A DNA stretch of 64,000 nt, from contig PMOQ01000106.1 in NCBI GenBank assembly GCA_003161255.1, forward strand, positions 7,897 through 71,896, read 5' to 3'. Both the position numbers and the translations under genes were made by a program. Source of the stretch: Acidimicrobiaceae bacterium. GTDB taxonomy: Bacteria > Actinomycetota > Acidimicrobiia > Acidimicrobiales > RAAP-2. The notes beneath the pieces were generated by a model. It was not told the origin of the DNA. It was given only the letters and a program-made list of their open reading frames with translations, and searched no databases. Each line of letters opens with the position of its first letter. Position 1 is the first letter of the stretch. This document shows positions 45,880 to 55,281 of this stretch, piece by piece.

Positions 45880-47862
45880 GTGACCGGCCCGGCTTGCTCC
45901 TACGATGCCGGTGTGGCGGACCCGACCGAGCGTCCGAGAGCCGCAGGACGATCCGTCTTGAGCGTGCTCATCGGGCGACCCCTGCGGACCAGCGAGACGG
46001 CCAAGGAGCACATCACCCCGGTCGAGGGGCTGTCGGCGCTCTCACTCGATGCCTTGACCTCGGTCGCCTACGGCCCCGAGGCGATCATCGTGGTGCTGGC
46101 GGTCGCCGGCGCGGGGGCGTTGCACGTGATCTTGCCGATCACGATCGCGATCGTGGTTCTGCTGGCCATCCTGGTCTTCTCGTACCGACAGGTGATCGAC
46201 GCCTATCCGGGTGGAGGCGGCGCCTACGCGGTGTCACGGGCCAACCTCGGCCACGGGGCGAGCCTGGTCGCCGGCGCATCGCTGATCGTCGACTACACGC
46301 TGACCGTCGCCGTCTCGATCGCCGCCGGAGTCGGGGCTCTGGTGTCGGCGTTCCCCAGCATCTCGTCGGCGACCGTCCCGATCTGCCTCGGGATCCTCGC
46401 CTTCATCACCGTGCTCAACCTGCGCGGCCTCGGGGAGACGGCCCGGGCGTTCCTCCTCCCGACGATGGTGTTCATCGTCGGCCTGCTCGCGATCATCGCG
46501 GTTGGCCTGATCCACCCGCTGGCCGTGCACGTCCGCCAGCCGGGCCGCTCCCTGCTGGCCACCCATGGGCTCCAGACCGTCGGCGTCCTGCTCGTGCTGA
46601 AGGCCTTTTCCGCCGGGTGCAGCGCGCTCACCGGGGTCGAGGCGATCGCGAACGGGGTCCCGCTGTTCAAGGAGCCCCGGGTGGTCCGGGCCAAGCGCAC
46701 CGAGGTGATGCTCGGGGGGATCCTCGGGGTGATGCTGGTCGGACTGGCCGTGCTGGCCCGGCGCTGGCACATCGGCCCGCGGAGCAATCAGACCGTGCTC
46801 AGCCAGATCATGGGCATGGCCGTCGGCCGCCACTGGGCCTACTACGTCGTGTCGCTGACCATCACGGTCGTGCTGGCGCTGGCCGCCAACACCTCGTTCG
46901 GGGGCCTCCCGATACTGGCCAGCCTGCTCGCGCGGGACAACTACCTGCCCCACCTGTTCGCTCTGCGCGGCGACCGCCAGGTGTTCGCGAACGGCATCGT
47001 GGTGCTGGCCGGGCTCTCGGCGGCACTGCTCATCGCGGTCGGCGGCAACACCAACGAGCTGATCCCGCTGTTCGCGATCGGGGTGTTCACCGGGTTCACC
47101 CTCTCCCAGTCCGGGTTGGTCGTCCATTGGTGGCGGCAACGACCCGCCGGGTGGCACTACCGGGCCGCCGTGAACGGCTTCGGCGCGCTGACCACCGCGC
47201 TCGCGACGGTGATCTTCCTCATCTCGAAGTTCGTCGACGGGGCGTGGGTGGTCGTCGTGGCCGTGCCCACCTTCGTGCTCCTCTTCTGGCGCATCCACAT
47301 CTATTACGACCGGGCAGGGTTGCAACTCGGCGTGGGCAGTGTGCCCGGCAAGCCGGAGCGAAAGCCGACCCTCGTCATCGTGCCGATCTCGAGCGTCTCG
47401 TTCCTCACCGAGTGCGCCATCTCCGAGGCCCTCTCACTCGGTGACGAGGTGGTGGCGATCTCGGTCGTCATCGATGGCGGCGACGACGGGGAACGCGCCG
47501 CGCAACGGCTGCACGATCAGTGGGGGGAGTGGGACCCCGGCGTCCCGCTGCGGGTTCTGCACACCGAGTACTCGTCGGTGGTCGACCCGATCGTCGCCTT
47601 CATCGACCATGCCCGTGAGGAGAGCGACCAGCAGATCGTCGTGCTCATCCCGGTGGTGGCGCCCGAGCACCTCCGCCACCGTCTGTTGCACAACCAGATC
47701 GATGTGGTCCTGTCGGCGGCGCTCCGGACGCGGACCGACGTGGTGGTGGCCCGGGTCAGGATGCCCATCCGGCCTCCCGCGGCTGACGACGGCCCAAACG
47801 ACGTCGGCTCGGTGCGGGCAACCGGTGAAGCCGGCTCGGGTGGCGACGGCTCGGGGTCGTAG
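45880..47862 (+). CDS. APC superfamily permease
   Basis: About 12 TM; LSLDALTSVAYGPEAIIVVLAVAGAGAL, SYRQVIDAYPGGGGAYAVSRANLG; soluble C-terminal domain. Confidence 0.9.
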   Translation: MTGPACSYDAGVADPTERPRAAGRSVLSVLIGRPLRTSETAKEHITPVEGLSALSLDALTSVAYGPEAIIVVLAVAGAGALHVILPITIAIVVLLAILVFSYRQVIDAYPGGGGAYAVSRANLGHGASLVAGASLIVDYTLTVAVSIAAGVGALVSAFPSISSATVPICLGILAFITVLNLRGLGETARAFLLPTMVFIVGLLAIIAVGLIHPLAVHVRQPGRSLLATHGLQTVGVLLVLKAFSAGCSALTGVEAIANGVPLFKEPRVVRAKRTEVMLGGILGVMLVGLAVLARRWHIGPRSNQTVLSQIMGMAVGRHWAYYVVSLTITVVLALAANTSFGGLPILASLLARDNYLPHLFALRGDRQVFANGIVVLAGLSAALLIAVGGNTNELIPLFAIGVFTGFTLSQSGLVVHWWRQRPAGWHYRAAVNGFGALTTALATVIFLISKFVDGAWVVVVAVPTFVLLFWRIHIYYDRAGLQLGVGSVPGKPERKPTLVIVPISSVSFLTECAISEALSLGDEVVAISVVIDGGDDGERAAQRLHDQWGEWDPGVPLRVLHTEYSSVVDPIVAFIDHAREESDQQIVVLIPVVAPEHLRHRLLHNQIDVVLSAALRTRTDVVVARVRMPIRPPAADDGPNDVGSVRATGEAGSGGDGSGS

Positions 47863-47979
47863 CCGTCGGGTGCCACGCCGGTCGGAGACTCCCCTCACTA
47901 ACCTTCGGCGCGCCAGCACGACCACTGCCCGGCGTCCTCCTGGACGCCCGCCAGTCAGGTCCCGAACCGAGGAGCGGCC

Positions 47980-48435
47980 ATGTCGCAGTACGTCCACACA
48001 CCCCATCCCCACACGCTCGAGCGCCTGGAGCATAAGGACCGGCCGGTCAAGACGAAGGACGTCTACTCAGAGAAGGCCACGACGAGGTTCAACGCGTGGC
48101 TGGCCGTCAAGATCACCGACGGCGTCGGGACCATGTGGTGCGCGTACGTGTTCGCGGCCATCGCGTTGGTCGGCCTTCCGGCGGCACTCAAGCCTGGCGG
48201 GGAGGGGATCATCGCCTGGATTGCGCAGACGTTCCTCCAGCTGGTTCTCTTGTCGATCATCATCGTCGGACAGAACATCGCCGCCGCGTCCTCGGACAAG
48301 CGGGCCGAGAACACCTTCAAGGACGCGGAGGCGATCCTGAGCGAAGCCATGGAGATCCAGAAGCACCTGCAGGCTCAGGACGAGGAGCTGATGGCCCTCT
48401 TGAAGGACGCCATGGCCAAGCTCCCGGCGGCGTAG
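47980..48435 (+). CDS. small membrane protein, DUF1003-like layout
   Basis: Two predicted TMs then LLSIIIVGQNIAAASSDKRAENTFKDAEAIL. Confidence 0.6.
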   Translation: MSQYVHTPHPHTLERLEHKDRPVKTKDVYSEKATTRFNAWLAVKITDGVGTMWCAYVFAAIALVGLPAALKPGGEGIIAWIAQTFLQLVLLSIIIVGQNIAAASSDKRAENTFKDAEAILSEAMEIQKHLQAQDEELMALLKDAMAKLPAA

Positions 48436-48442
48436 GACTTCG

Positions 48443-49240
48443 ATGGGGACGAACCTGCGTGGGGAATGGTCGGTCGCCCCGCTGGCCAAGGAAACCCTGG
48501 CGCGTCGGAACCCCGACTCGCTCGAGCACGCCCCGGGCGACAGGGCGGCCACCGAGGCGGCGATGGCGGAGCTGCAAGCTCCGTTGCTCGACCTCCAGAG
48601 GCGCCTGTGGGCGGAGGGCCGGCGTTCGCTGCTGGTCGTCCTCCAGGGCATCGACACCTCGGGCAAGGACGGCACCATCTCCCGGGTGTTCCGCGGCCTC
48701 AACCCACTGGGGATGCGGGTGGTCTCGTTCAGGGAGCCGAGCCGGGAGGAGCTGGCCCACGACTTCCTCTGGCGTGTCCACCCGCACAGCCCGGCCGTCG
48801 GTGAGATCGCGATCTTCAATCGGTCCCACTACGAGGACGTGCTGACCGTCCGTGTCCACGGCAGCGTGCCACCGGAGGTCTGGCAGCCCCGCTACGCGCA
48901 CATCAACGCATTCGAGTCGGTGATGCACGACGCGGGCACGACCATCGTGAAGGTGTTCTTGCACATCTCGAAGACCGAGCAGCGCAAGCGCCTCGACCAG
49001 CGGCTGGCCGACCCCGAGAAGGCCTGGAAGGTCGCCGAGTCCGACTTCGCCGACCGCGAGCTTTGGCAGGACTACGTCGGGGCGTTCGACGAGATGTTCG
49101 AGAAGACCTCGACCGACATCGCCCCGTGGTACGTGGTCCCGGCCGACCACAAGTGGTACCGGAGCTGGGCAGTATCGAACCTGCTCCTCGAAACGCTCGA
49201 GGAGATGGACCCCCAAGCGGCCCGCGGTCCTCAGCCCTGA
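48443..49240 (+). CDS. polyphosphate kinase 2 family protein
   Basis: LLVVLQGIDTSGKDGTISRVFRGLNPLGMRVVSF, HDFLWRVHPHSPAVGEIAIFNRSHYEDVL. Confidence 0.93.
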   Translation: MGTNLRGEWSVAPLAKETLARRNPDSLEHAPGDRAATEAAMAELQAPLLDLQRRLWAEGRRSLLVVLQGIDTSGKDGTISRVFRGLNPLGMRVVSFREPSREELAHDFLWRVHPHSPAVGEIAIFNRSHYEDVLTVRVHGSVPPEVWQPRYAHINAFESVMHDAGTTIVKVFLHISKTEQRKRLDQRLADPEKAWKVAESDFADRELWQDYVGAFDEMFEKTSTDIAPWYVVPADHKWYRSWAVSNLLLETLEEMDPQAARGPQP

Positions 49241-49352
49241 TGCGTCTTCGGCCGGCCTCGATCGCTGTGTCGGCGAAATATCCAAAATCCTGTCGATCGA
49301 GCCAATCTCGTTCGTCGTCCCTGTGACACCGAAACCTTGAGGGAGGACCGAA

Positions 49353-49700
49353 ATGCGCTACATCATGTTGATCTGCAACGACGAGGTGGCCTGGGAGAAG
49401 ACGCCCGACGACGTCAAAGCGGCCAACTCCGCAGAGTACGAGACGTTCATGGGCGAGATGGGGGGACGCAACGTGCTCCAGGGCGGGGAGCGCCTGCGGC
49501 CGGTCGCCGATGCGACGACCGTTCGTGTGCGTGACGGCAAGGTCGTGACGGTTGATGGGCCCTTCGCGGAAACGAAAGAGCAGATCGGGGGCTACTTTGT
49601 CGTCGACTGCAAGGATCTGGACGAGGCGATCGAGATCGCCGGAAAGATCCCCGGAGCTCGCGATGGCTCGATCGAAGTGAGGCCGATCTGGGAGATGTAA
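49353..49700 (+). CDS. YCII/DGPF-related protein
   Basis: MRYIMLICNDE..., VTVDGPFAETKEQIGGYFVVDCKDLDEAIEIAGKIPGARDGSIEVRPIWEM. Confidence 0.93.
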   Translation: MRYIMLICNDEVAWEKTPDDVKAANSAEYETFMGEMGGRNVLQGGERLRPVADATTVRVRDGKVVTVDGPFAETKEQIGGYFVVDCKDLDEAIEIAGKIPGARDGSIEVRPIWEM

Positions 49701-49753
49701 GACCCGGGGTCGAAGCCGCTGTCGGGGCGGCGTTCCGAGACGAGTGGGGGCGG

Positions 49754-50950
49754 GTGGTCGCCACTCTGATCGGCGTGACGCGCGACTGGGACCTGGCCGA
49801 GGAGTGCGCGCAGGACGCCTTCGTGAAAGCTCTCGAGCATTGGGGCCGCGAAGGTGTCCCGCGCAACCCCGGCGCGTGGCTGACCACCACCGCCCGCAAC
49901 CGCGCGATCGACCAGCTCCGCCGCGCCGCGGCTGGCGCGACGAAGGAGCGAGAGGCGACCGAGGGGACACTCGCCGCGATGGAACAGGCCGAACCCACGT
50001 CGCCAATCGACGGCGCTCCGATCGGGGACGACCGCCTGCGGCTGATGTACACCTGCTGCCACCCCGCGCTATCCGTGGAAGCCCAGGTGGCGCTGACCCT
50101 GCGGACCCTGGCCGGCCTGACGACCGGCGAGATCGCGCGAGCGTTCCTGGTTCCGGAGGCGGCGATGGCCCAGCGCCTGGTCCGGGCAAAGCGAAAGATC
50201 CGCGAAGCCGGCATCCCGTACCGGGTGCCTCCGTCCGATGCGCTCGCGGAGCGGACCTCGGCGGTGCTCGGGGTGCTGTACCTCTTGTTCAACGAGGGGT
50301 ATTCGGCCAGCTCGGGCGCCCTTGTCCGCCACGACCTGTGCGACGAGGCGATCCGCCTGGGCCGCCTTCTCGTGCAGCTGACCAACGGGGAGCGAGAGGC
50401 CGTCGGGCTGCTGTCCCTCATGCTCCTCCAGCACTCCCGTCGGGCCACCCGGCTGGACGCGGCCGGCGCGCTCGTTCTGCTGGAGGACCAGGACCGCACG
50501 GCCTGGGACCGCTTCGCGATCGCCGAGGGTCTCGGCCTCGTCCAGTCGTTCCCCGCTCGAGAGCCCGCCGGTCCCTACGAGCTCCAGGCGGCCATTGCGG
50601 CGTGCCACGCTGGGGCGAGGACCGCCGAGGCAACCGACTGGCCGAGGATCGCCGGCCTCTACGGCGAGCTGGCCCGGGTGGTCCCCTCCCCGGTGGTCGA
50701 GCTCAACCGGGCGGTGGCGGTGGCCATGGCCGACGGACCCGCCGTCGGGCTCCGCCTGGTCGAACGGCTCCAAGAGACGGGGGCGCTCGCCGGCTACCAC
50801 CTGCTCCCGGCGACCCGGGCCGACCTCCTCCGTCGGCTCGACCGGCGGGAAGAGGCGGCGGAGGCGTATCGAGAGGCGCTGGCCCTTGCACCGACCCCCG
50901 CCGAGCGTGACTTCCTGACGGCCCGGCTCGATCAGAGCCTGGCCGGGTAG
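49754..50950 (+). CDS. ECF sigma factor with C-terminal TPR-like extension (ECF42-like)
   Basis: LAEECAQDAFVKALEHW, LTTTARNRAIDQLRR, LTLRTLAGLTTGEIARAFLVPEAAMAQRLVRAKRKI; start may lie slightly upstream. Confidence 0.88.
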   Translation: MVATLIGVTRDWDLAEECAQDAFVKALEHWGREGVPRNPGAWLTTTARNRAIDQLRRAAAGATKEREATEGTLAAMEQAEPTSPIDGAPIGDDRLRLMYTCCHPALSVEAQVALTLRTLAGLTTGEIARAFLVPEAAMAQRLVRAKRKIREAGIPYRVPPSDALAERTSAVLGVLYLLFNEGYSASSGALVRHDLCDEAIRLGRLLVQLTNGEREAVGLLSLMLLQHSRRATRLDAAGALVLLEDQDRTAWDRFAIAEGLGLVQSFPAREPAGPYELQAAIAACHAGARTAEATDWPRIAGLYGELARVVPSPVVELNRAVAVAMADGPAVGLRLVERLQETGALAGYHLLPATRADLLRRLDRREEAAEAYREALALAPTPAERDFLTARLDQSLAG

Positions 50951-51233
50951 GCCGGCCGGGTCCGGTCAGCCGTGCCTATGAAGGGTGCCTAGGCGTGACC
51001 GGGTCTCGAGGCCCGACGGGATGCCGGAGCTGGCGCGTCGGGTCCCATTTGTGTCGCTACGTGCGTTACGGGGAACGGCCGCGCAGGGTTCACTGTTTTT
51101 CGGAATTTCGCGGCGAAACGCGCCGCATCGCGCCGTATCGCTCCGAGCGAATCGACCGATCGTTGCGAACGATGACGCGACGCACCTGACACTCGGTAGA
51201 GCGTTCGAGACCGGAGCGAATCGCCCCGCTCGG

Positions 51234-52007
51234 TTACCGGAGCGTCGACAGCCCTCCGTCGACCGCGATGACCTGGCCGGTGAGATAGCTGGCCTCGTCG
51301 GACAACAAGAACACCACCGGGGCGGCGACCTCCCATGCCGTTCCCTGCCGACCGAGGGGGACGTTCGTCCTCTCCCGGCTCGGCCGCCCCTCCGACGCCC
51401 GGCGGCCGAGCGGCGTGTCGATGAGCCCGGGGGCGATGACGTTGGCCCGGACGCCCTGGCGTGACCCCTCGAGTGCGACGTGGCGGCACAGCCCGGCGAT
51501 GGCCGCCTTCGAGCTGTCGTAGGCAGGGATCGAGCTACCCGGCTTCAGGCCGGCCACGGACGAGATGAACACGATCGAGCCGTCGCTCATGTGGGGCAGC
51601 GCTGCCTTGGCCAACAAGAAGTGCGAGCGGACGTTCACCGAGAACACCAGGTCCCACTGATCGGCCGAGGTCCCCGCAAGCCGCCCGCCCGCGCCGATCC
51701 CGATGTTGAGAACCAGCCCGTCGAGCCCGCCCATCTGGCTCACCGCGCTGCCGACGATGGTCTCGCACGCCGCCTCGTCGGTCACGTCCCCGATCAGCAC
51801 CCCCGCCGTGGCCCCCTCGTCCTCGACGAGGCGCGCCGTCTCGCGGACCGACGACTCGTCGCGGTCCGCCAACGCGAGGGTCGCCCCGGCACGCGCCGCG
51901 AGCACCGAGATCGCTCTTCCGTTTCCGGGCGGCGCCTCGGGGTCTTCCGAGCGCTGCGTCCCAGCGCCGACCACCAGGACGCGCCGACCGTCCAGCCGTG
52001 CGCTCAC
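51234..52007 (-). CDS. SDR family oxidoreductase
   Basis: VLVVGAGTQR..NGRAISVLAARAGATLALADRD, SIPAYDSSKAAIAGLCRHVALEGSRQGVRANVIAPGLIDTPLG; GTG start. Confidence 0.9.
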   Translation of the reverse strand: MSARLDGRRVLVVGAGTQRSEDPEAPPGNGRAISVLAARAGATLALADRDESSVRETARLVEDEGATAGVLIGDVTDEAACETIVGSAVSQMGGLDGLVLNIGIGAGGRLAGTSADQWDLVFSVNVRSHFLLAKAALPHMSDGSIVFISSVAGLKPGSSIPAYDSSKAAIAGLCRHVALEGSRQGVRANVIAPGLIDTPLGRRASEGRPSRERTNVPLGRQGTAWEVAAPVVFLLSDEASYLTGQVIAVDGGLSTLR

Positions 52008-52564
52008 CCGGGGAACGGGGCCGCGTCGCTCTCGAGCTCGACCCCGAGCGAGTTCAGCGTGAATGCAACCAGGTGGTACTGGCCGACGACCATGCACACC
52101 TCGATCAGCTGGCGCTCGTCCAGGTGCGCGGCCAGCACCTTCCACGTGGGATCGGCGATGTACGCGTCGTCGTGCAGCTCGTCGGCCGCCCGGAGCAGGG
52201 CCGCGTCGAGCGGCGCCCACCCAGCAGCATCGGGCCCCTCGGCGATCCGGGCGATCTCCTCTTCGCTCAGCCCGGCCGCGCCGGCGATCCGCACATGCTG
52301 GCCCCATTCGTAGTGGGCGTGGCAGTGCAACGCCGTGCGGAGGATGAGCAGCTCACGACCGCGATGGGAGAGTTCCCCGCGTTGGAGCAAGGTGCCGCCG
52401 AACTTCGACCACCGGTTGAACAGGCGGGGGTGTCTGACGAAGGTCGCGAAGATGTTGAGGACCCGCCCGTTGACGGCGATGGGGGCCAGGAGCTCGTTGG
52501 CCTTCTCGTCCCGATCGGCCGGGGGGAGCGGGGGGATGCGGAGCGGGCGGGCGGCGTCGGTCAT
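52004..52564 (-). CDS. carboxymuconolactone decarboxylase family protein
   Basis: RGRELLILRTALHCHAHYEWGQHVRIAGAAGLSEEEIARI. Confidence 0.92.
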   Translation of the reverse strand: MTDAARPLRIPPLPPADRDEKANELLAPIAVNGRVLNIFATFVRHPRLFNRWSKFGGTLLQRGELSHRGRELLILRTALHCHAHYEWGQHVRIAGAAGLSEEEIARIAEGPDAAGWAPLDAALLRAADELHDDAYIADPTWKVLAAHLDERQLIEVCMVVGQYHLVAFTLNSLGVELESDAAPFPG

Positions 52565-52610
52565 GACGGCCACGCTAGACCTGGGGCCGAGATCGATCCG
52601 ATGGAAGGTT

Positions 52611-53045
52611 TCAGACCGCCGCGGCAGCCGAGGCGATGCCGGTCGCGGCGCGCTGGAGGAACCGCGTCATGTACCAGCGGTAGAACCATCCGGTTCCGGG
52701 CACCTTGGCGTCGAAGGACGCACGCCAGTGCAGCATCGTCCCGCTGCCGACCGCCTCGAGGTCGATGGAGGCCCGGTAGTCGCGCAACGGCAGCCCGGAG
52801 AGGGCCACGTAGCTGAGCCGATGGCCGTCGACCGTCTCGATGATCTGTTCGCGGCTCTTGACCGGGCCCGTCTTGAAGACCCGGATGGCGCCCGGGCCCT
52901 CGGTCGCACCGGCCCCCGGCTTCTCAAGTTCGAACGACCCGAGCGGGGTGCAGCTCGGCCACCGGGCCCCGTCGGCGACGATTCGATAGATGGCCTCGGG
53001 CGGCGCCGTCGACGGCGCCTGGACGTGGATCTCTTGGCGGGCCAT
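52611..53045 (-). CDS. SRPBCC family protein
   Basis: QEIHVQAPSTAPPEAIYRIVADGARWPSCTPLGSFELEK. Confidence 0.85.
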   Translation of the reverse strand: MARQEIHVQAPSTAPPEAIYRIVADGARWPSCTPLGSFELEKPGAGATEGPGAIRVFKTGPVKSREQIIETVDGHRLSYVALSGLPLRDYRASIDLEAVGSGTMLHWRASFDAKVPGTGWFYRWYMTRFLQRAATGIASAAAAV

Positions 53046-53187
53046 GCGTGTCCCTCCAGTGTGCCGAAACGTCGGCACCTCGTTCGTGTTCGTTCCTCGC
53101 CTCAACGTGGCACCGAACCGGGCCGGGGGCCAGTCCACCGGGGAGAGCGGTCAGCCCTCGAAGTGCTGCACCTTCGAAGGGCTATAC

Positions 53188-53215
53188 TTGACTAAAACGA
53201 TCGGTTTTATAGTAT
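53188..53215 (+). promoter_or_regulatory. sigma-A-like promoter with embedded GATCGG element upstream of cysteine dioxygenase
   Basis: TTGACT (53188-53193), 16-nt spacer AAAACGATCGGTTTTA, TAGTAT (53210-53215). Confidence 0.7.
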
Positions 53216-53232
53216 TACGCTAAGGACGACGG

Positions 53233-53817
53233 ATGAGCCTCACCGGAGAACGCCAGACGAGCCAACACCCGGCGGGGTCCGGATTGCACGGCCCGGCGCC
53301 AGTGCATCCATATGCCCGACCGGCGTCGCCCAAGGCGGCTCCCGCCACGATCCGACTGGACGAGGACTCGCTGTTGAGCCTGGGCCGGCTTTTCGGGTCG
53401 TCGTGTGTGACCCCGTGGTCGGAACGGGGTCACGGAGCGCTCGACGCGCGGGACTATGAGCTGCTGGAACTCTCCGACCACTTCGAGGTGTGGGTCATCC
53501 ACTGGCCGTCCGATGGCTTGCTGCAGCTCCACGACCACGGGGGTTCGTCGGGTGCCTTGTACGTGGTGAGCGGCTCGCTCGACGAAGGCACGGTTTCGGC
53601 CGCCAACACCCACGAGCGGCGGTCGATCGGCGCCGGTCAGGGCACGAGCTTTGGGCCCCGGCACGTGCACGACGTGGTGAACCCGGGCCCGGATGTCGCG
53701 ACGAGTGTGCACGTCTACTCTCCGCCCATGGAGAAGATGACGTTCTTCACACTCCGAGCGGGGGGCCTCGTCCCTGATCACACCGAGTACCGCGCCGATC
53801 CGACATGGGCTCCGTGA
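53233..53817 (+). CDS. cysteine dioxygenase family cupin
   Basis: QLHDHGGSSGALYVVSGSLDEG, GTSFGPRHVHDVVNPGPDVATSVHVYSPPMEKMTFF. Confidence 0.9.
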   Translation: MSLTGERQTSQHPAGSGLHGPAPVHPYARPASPKAAPATIRLDEDSLLSLGRLFGSSCVTPWSERGHGALDARDYELLELSDHFEVWVIHWPSDGLLQLHDHGGSSGALYVVSGSLDEGTVSAANTHERRSIGAGQGTSFGPRHVHDVVNPGPDVATSVHVYSPPMEKMTFFTLRAGGLVPDHTEYRADPTWAP

Positions 53818-54218
53818 GCGGGGATGCGAGCGGCGCAGTCGACCCGGTCCTGGCGGAGGTCCGGACGCGGATCCGGCGGGTCGGACCCGAAGAGGCTTCG
53901 CGGATCCAGAGCGACGGCGGCCTGCTGATCGACATTCGGCCGGTCGAGAAGCGGAAGCACGAAGGCGTGATCCCCGGCGCGCTCGTCATCGAGCGCAACG
54001 TCCTCGAGTGGCGGCTCGACCCGTTCGGGCCGCACCGGCACCCCGACGCGGGCCCGCCGGGGCGCGAGCTCGTCGTGTTCTGCCAGGAGGGCTACGCCTC
54101 GAGCTTCGCCGTCGAGGGTTTGGTTCGGATCGGAGTGGCGCTGGTCAGCGATCTCGCCGGGGGATTCGCGGCCTGGAAGGCCGCCGGTCTCCCGGTTAGA
54201 CCAGACCCTCGGCCTTGA
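53805..54218 (+). CDS. rhodanese-like domain protein
   Basis: GLLIDIRPVEKRKHEGVIPGALVIERNVLEWRLD, VVFCQEGYASSFAVEGL catalytic Cys loop. Confidence 0.92.
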   Translation: MGSVSGDASGAVDPVLAEVRTRIRRVGPEEASRIQSDGGLLIDIRPVEKRKHEGVIPGALVIERNVLEWRLDPFGPHRHPDAGPPGRELVVFCQEGYASSFAVEGLVRIGVALVSDLAGGFAAWKAAGLPVRPDPRP

Positions 54219-55098
54219 CCCACTCCTGAGCCACCGTGGCCGGCGACGCCCCGCCGTTCACCTCGATATTGAGCTTCGAGAGCTGGTCGGTCGTCAGCTT
54301 CGCCGAGAGCTTGTTGATGAGCGCCGCCACCTTGGGTGTGTCGACCGACTTGCGGATCACCGGGATCACGTGGTCGGCCGGCTGGAGATGCTTGTCGTCG
54401 GTCAAGGCGACGAACCCGTTCTGGACGACGTTGCCGTCACTAGAGAACAATTCGACTACCTGGACCTCACCGCTCTTCAGGGCGGCGACGCTGATCGGGC
54501 CGGCCTCGTCGAGCGCCTTGAAGCTCGCGAAGTGGAGCCCGTAGACGGATTCGAGCCCCTCGAGGCAGGTCGGCCGGGTCGGGCACTCCTGGGGGCCGCC
54601 CAAAATGAGCTGGCTGGCGACGCTCTTCAGGCTCGACACCGTGGAGAGGTGGTACTTCTGGGCCGTGGCCTTGGTCACCACGAAGACGTTGGTGTCGATC
54701 GCCGGGGCCGGGTTGAGCACCGTCGCGCCCGAGGGTGAGAGCAGCTTCTTCAGGTCGGCGACGTCGCTGCCGATCTGGTTGGCGGCCTTGGTGTCGTTCG
54801 CGTTGAGGAAGAGCAGCAGGGTCCCGGCGTAGTCGGGCTCGATGTCGAGCTGGCCGTGGGCGAGGGCCGGCTCGACCACTGACCGGGTCCCGAGGTTCGC
54901 CTTCACCTGCACCGAGTAGCCCGCGTGGGAGAGCACGTCGGCGTAGGCGTTGGCCACGATCGTGTCCTCTGGGAAGTTGACCGACCCGATCACGATCGTC
55001 TTGGAGCCGGCCGCCCCGGCGACCGATGCGGCCGGTAGGGCAATCATCGCTGCCGTGGCGAATGCGATCGCTCCGAGCACGATTCGCTTGAGACCCAT
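54196..55098 (-). CDS. ABC transporter substrate-binding protein, glycine betaine/osmoprotectant (OpuBC/ProX) type
   Basis: IVIGSVNFPEDTIVANAYADVLSHAGYSVQVKANLGTRSVVEPALAHGQLDIEPDYAGTLLLFL; signal peptide. Confidence 0.88.
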   Translation of the reverse strand: MGLKRIVLGAIAFATAAMIALPAASVAGAAGSKTIVIGSVNFPEDTIVANAYADVLSHAGYSVQVKANLGTRSVVEPALAHGQLDIEPDYAGTLLLFLNANDTKAANQIGSDVADLKKLLSPSGATVLNPAPAIDTNVFVVTKATAQKYHLSTVSSLKSVASQLILGGPQECPTRPTCLEGLESVYGLHFASFKALDEAGPISVAALKSGEVQVVELFSSDGNVVQNGFVALTDDKHLQPADHVIPVIRKSVDTPKVAALINKLSAKLTTDQLSKLNIEVNGGASPATVAQEWVKAEGLV

Positions 55099-55146
55099 GG
55101 TGGTCCTTCCTGATGGCTGGCCGGGTCCGTTGTCGGGCCCGGGCCG

Positions 55147-55175
55147 ATTGTACAAATCCCGATCTAATTACTCAA
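55147..55175 (-). promoter_or_regulatory. sigma-A-like promoter with embedded GATCGG element upstream of the ABC SBP gene
   Basis: On - strand TTGAGT, 17-nt spacer AATTAGATCGGGATTTG, TACAAT. Confidence 0.7.
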
Positions 55176-55281
55176 CTATAGCCCTCGAGGGCACAGGCCG
55201 ACCAAGGATCATAACCGCCTCGCCATGATCGTCACCGTTCCGTCATCGTCTCTACCCACCTGAAGCCGGTCCAAACCGCCG

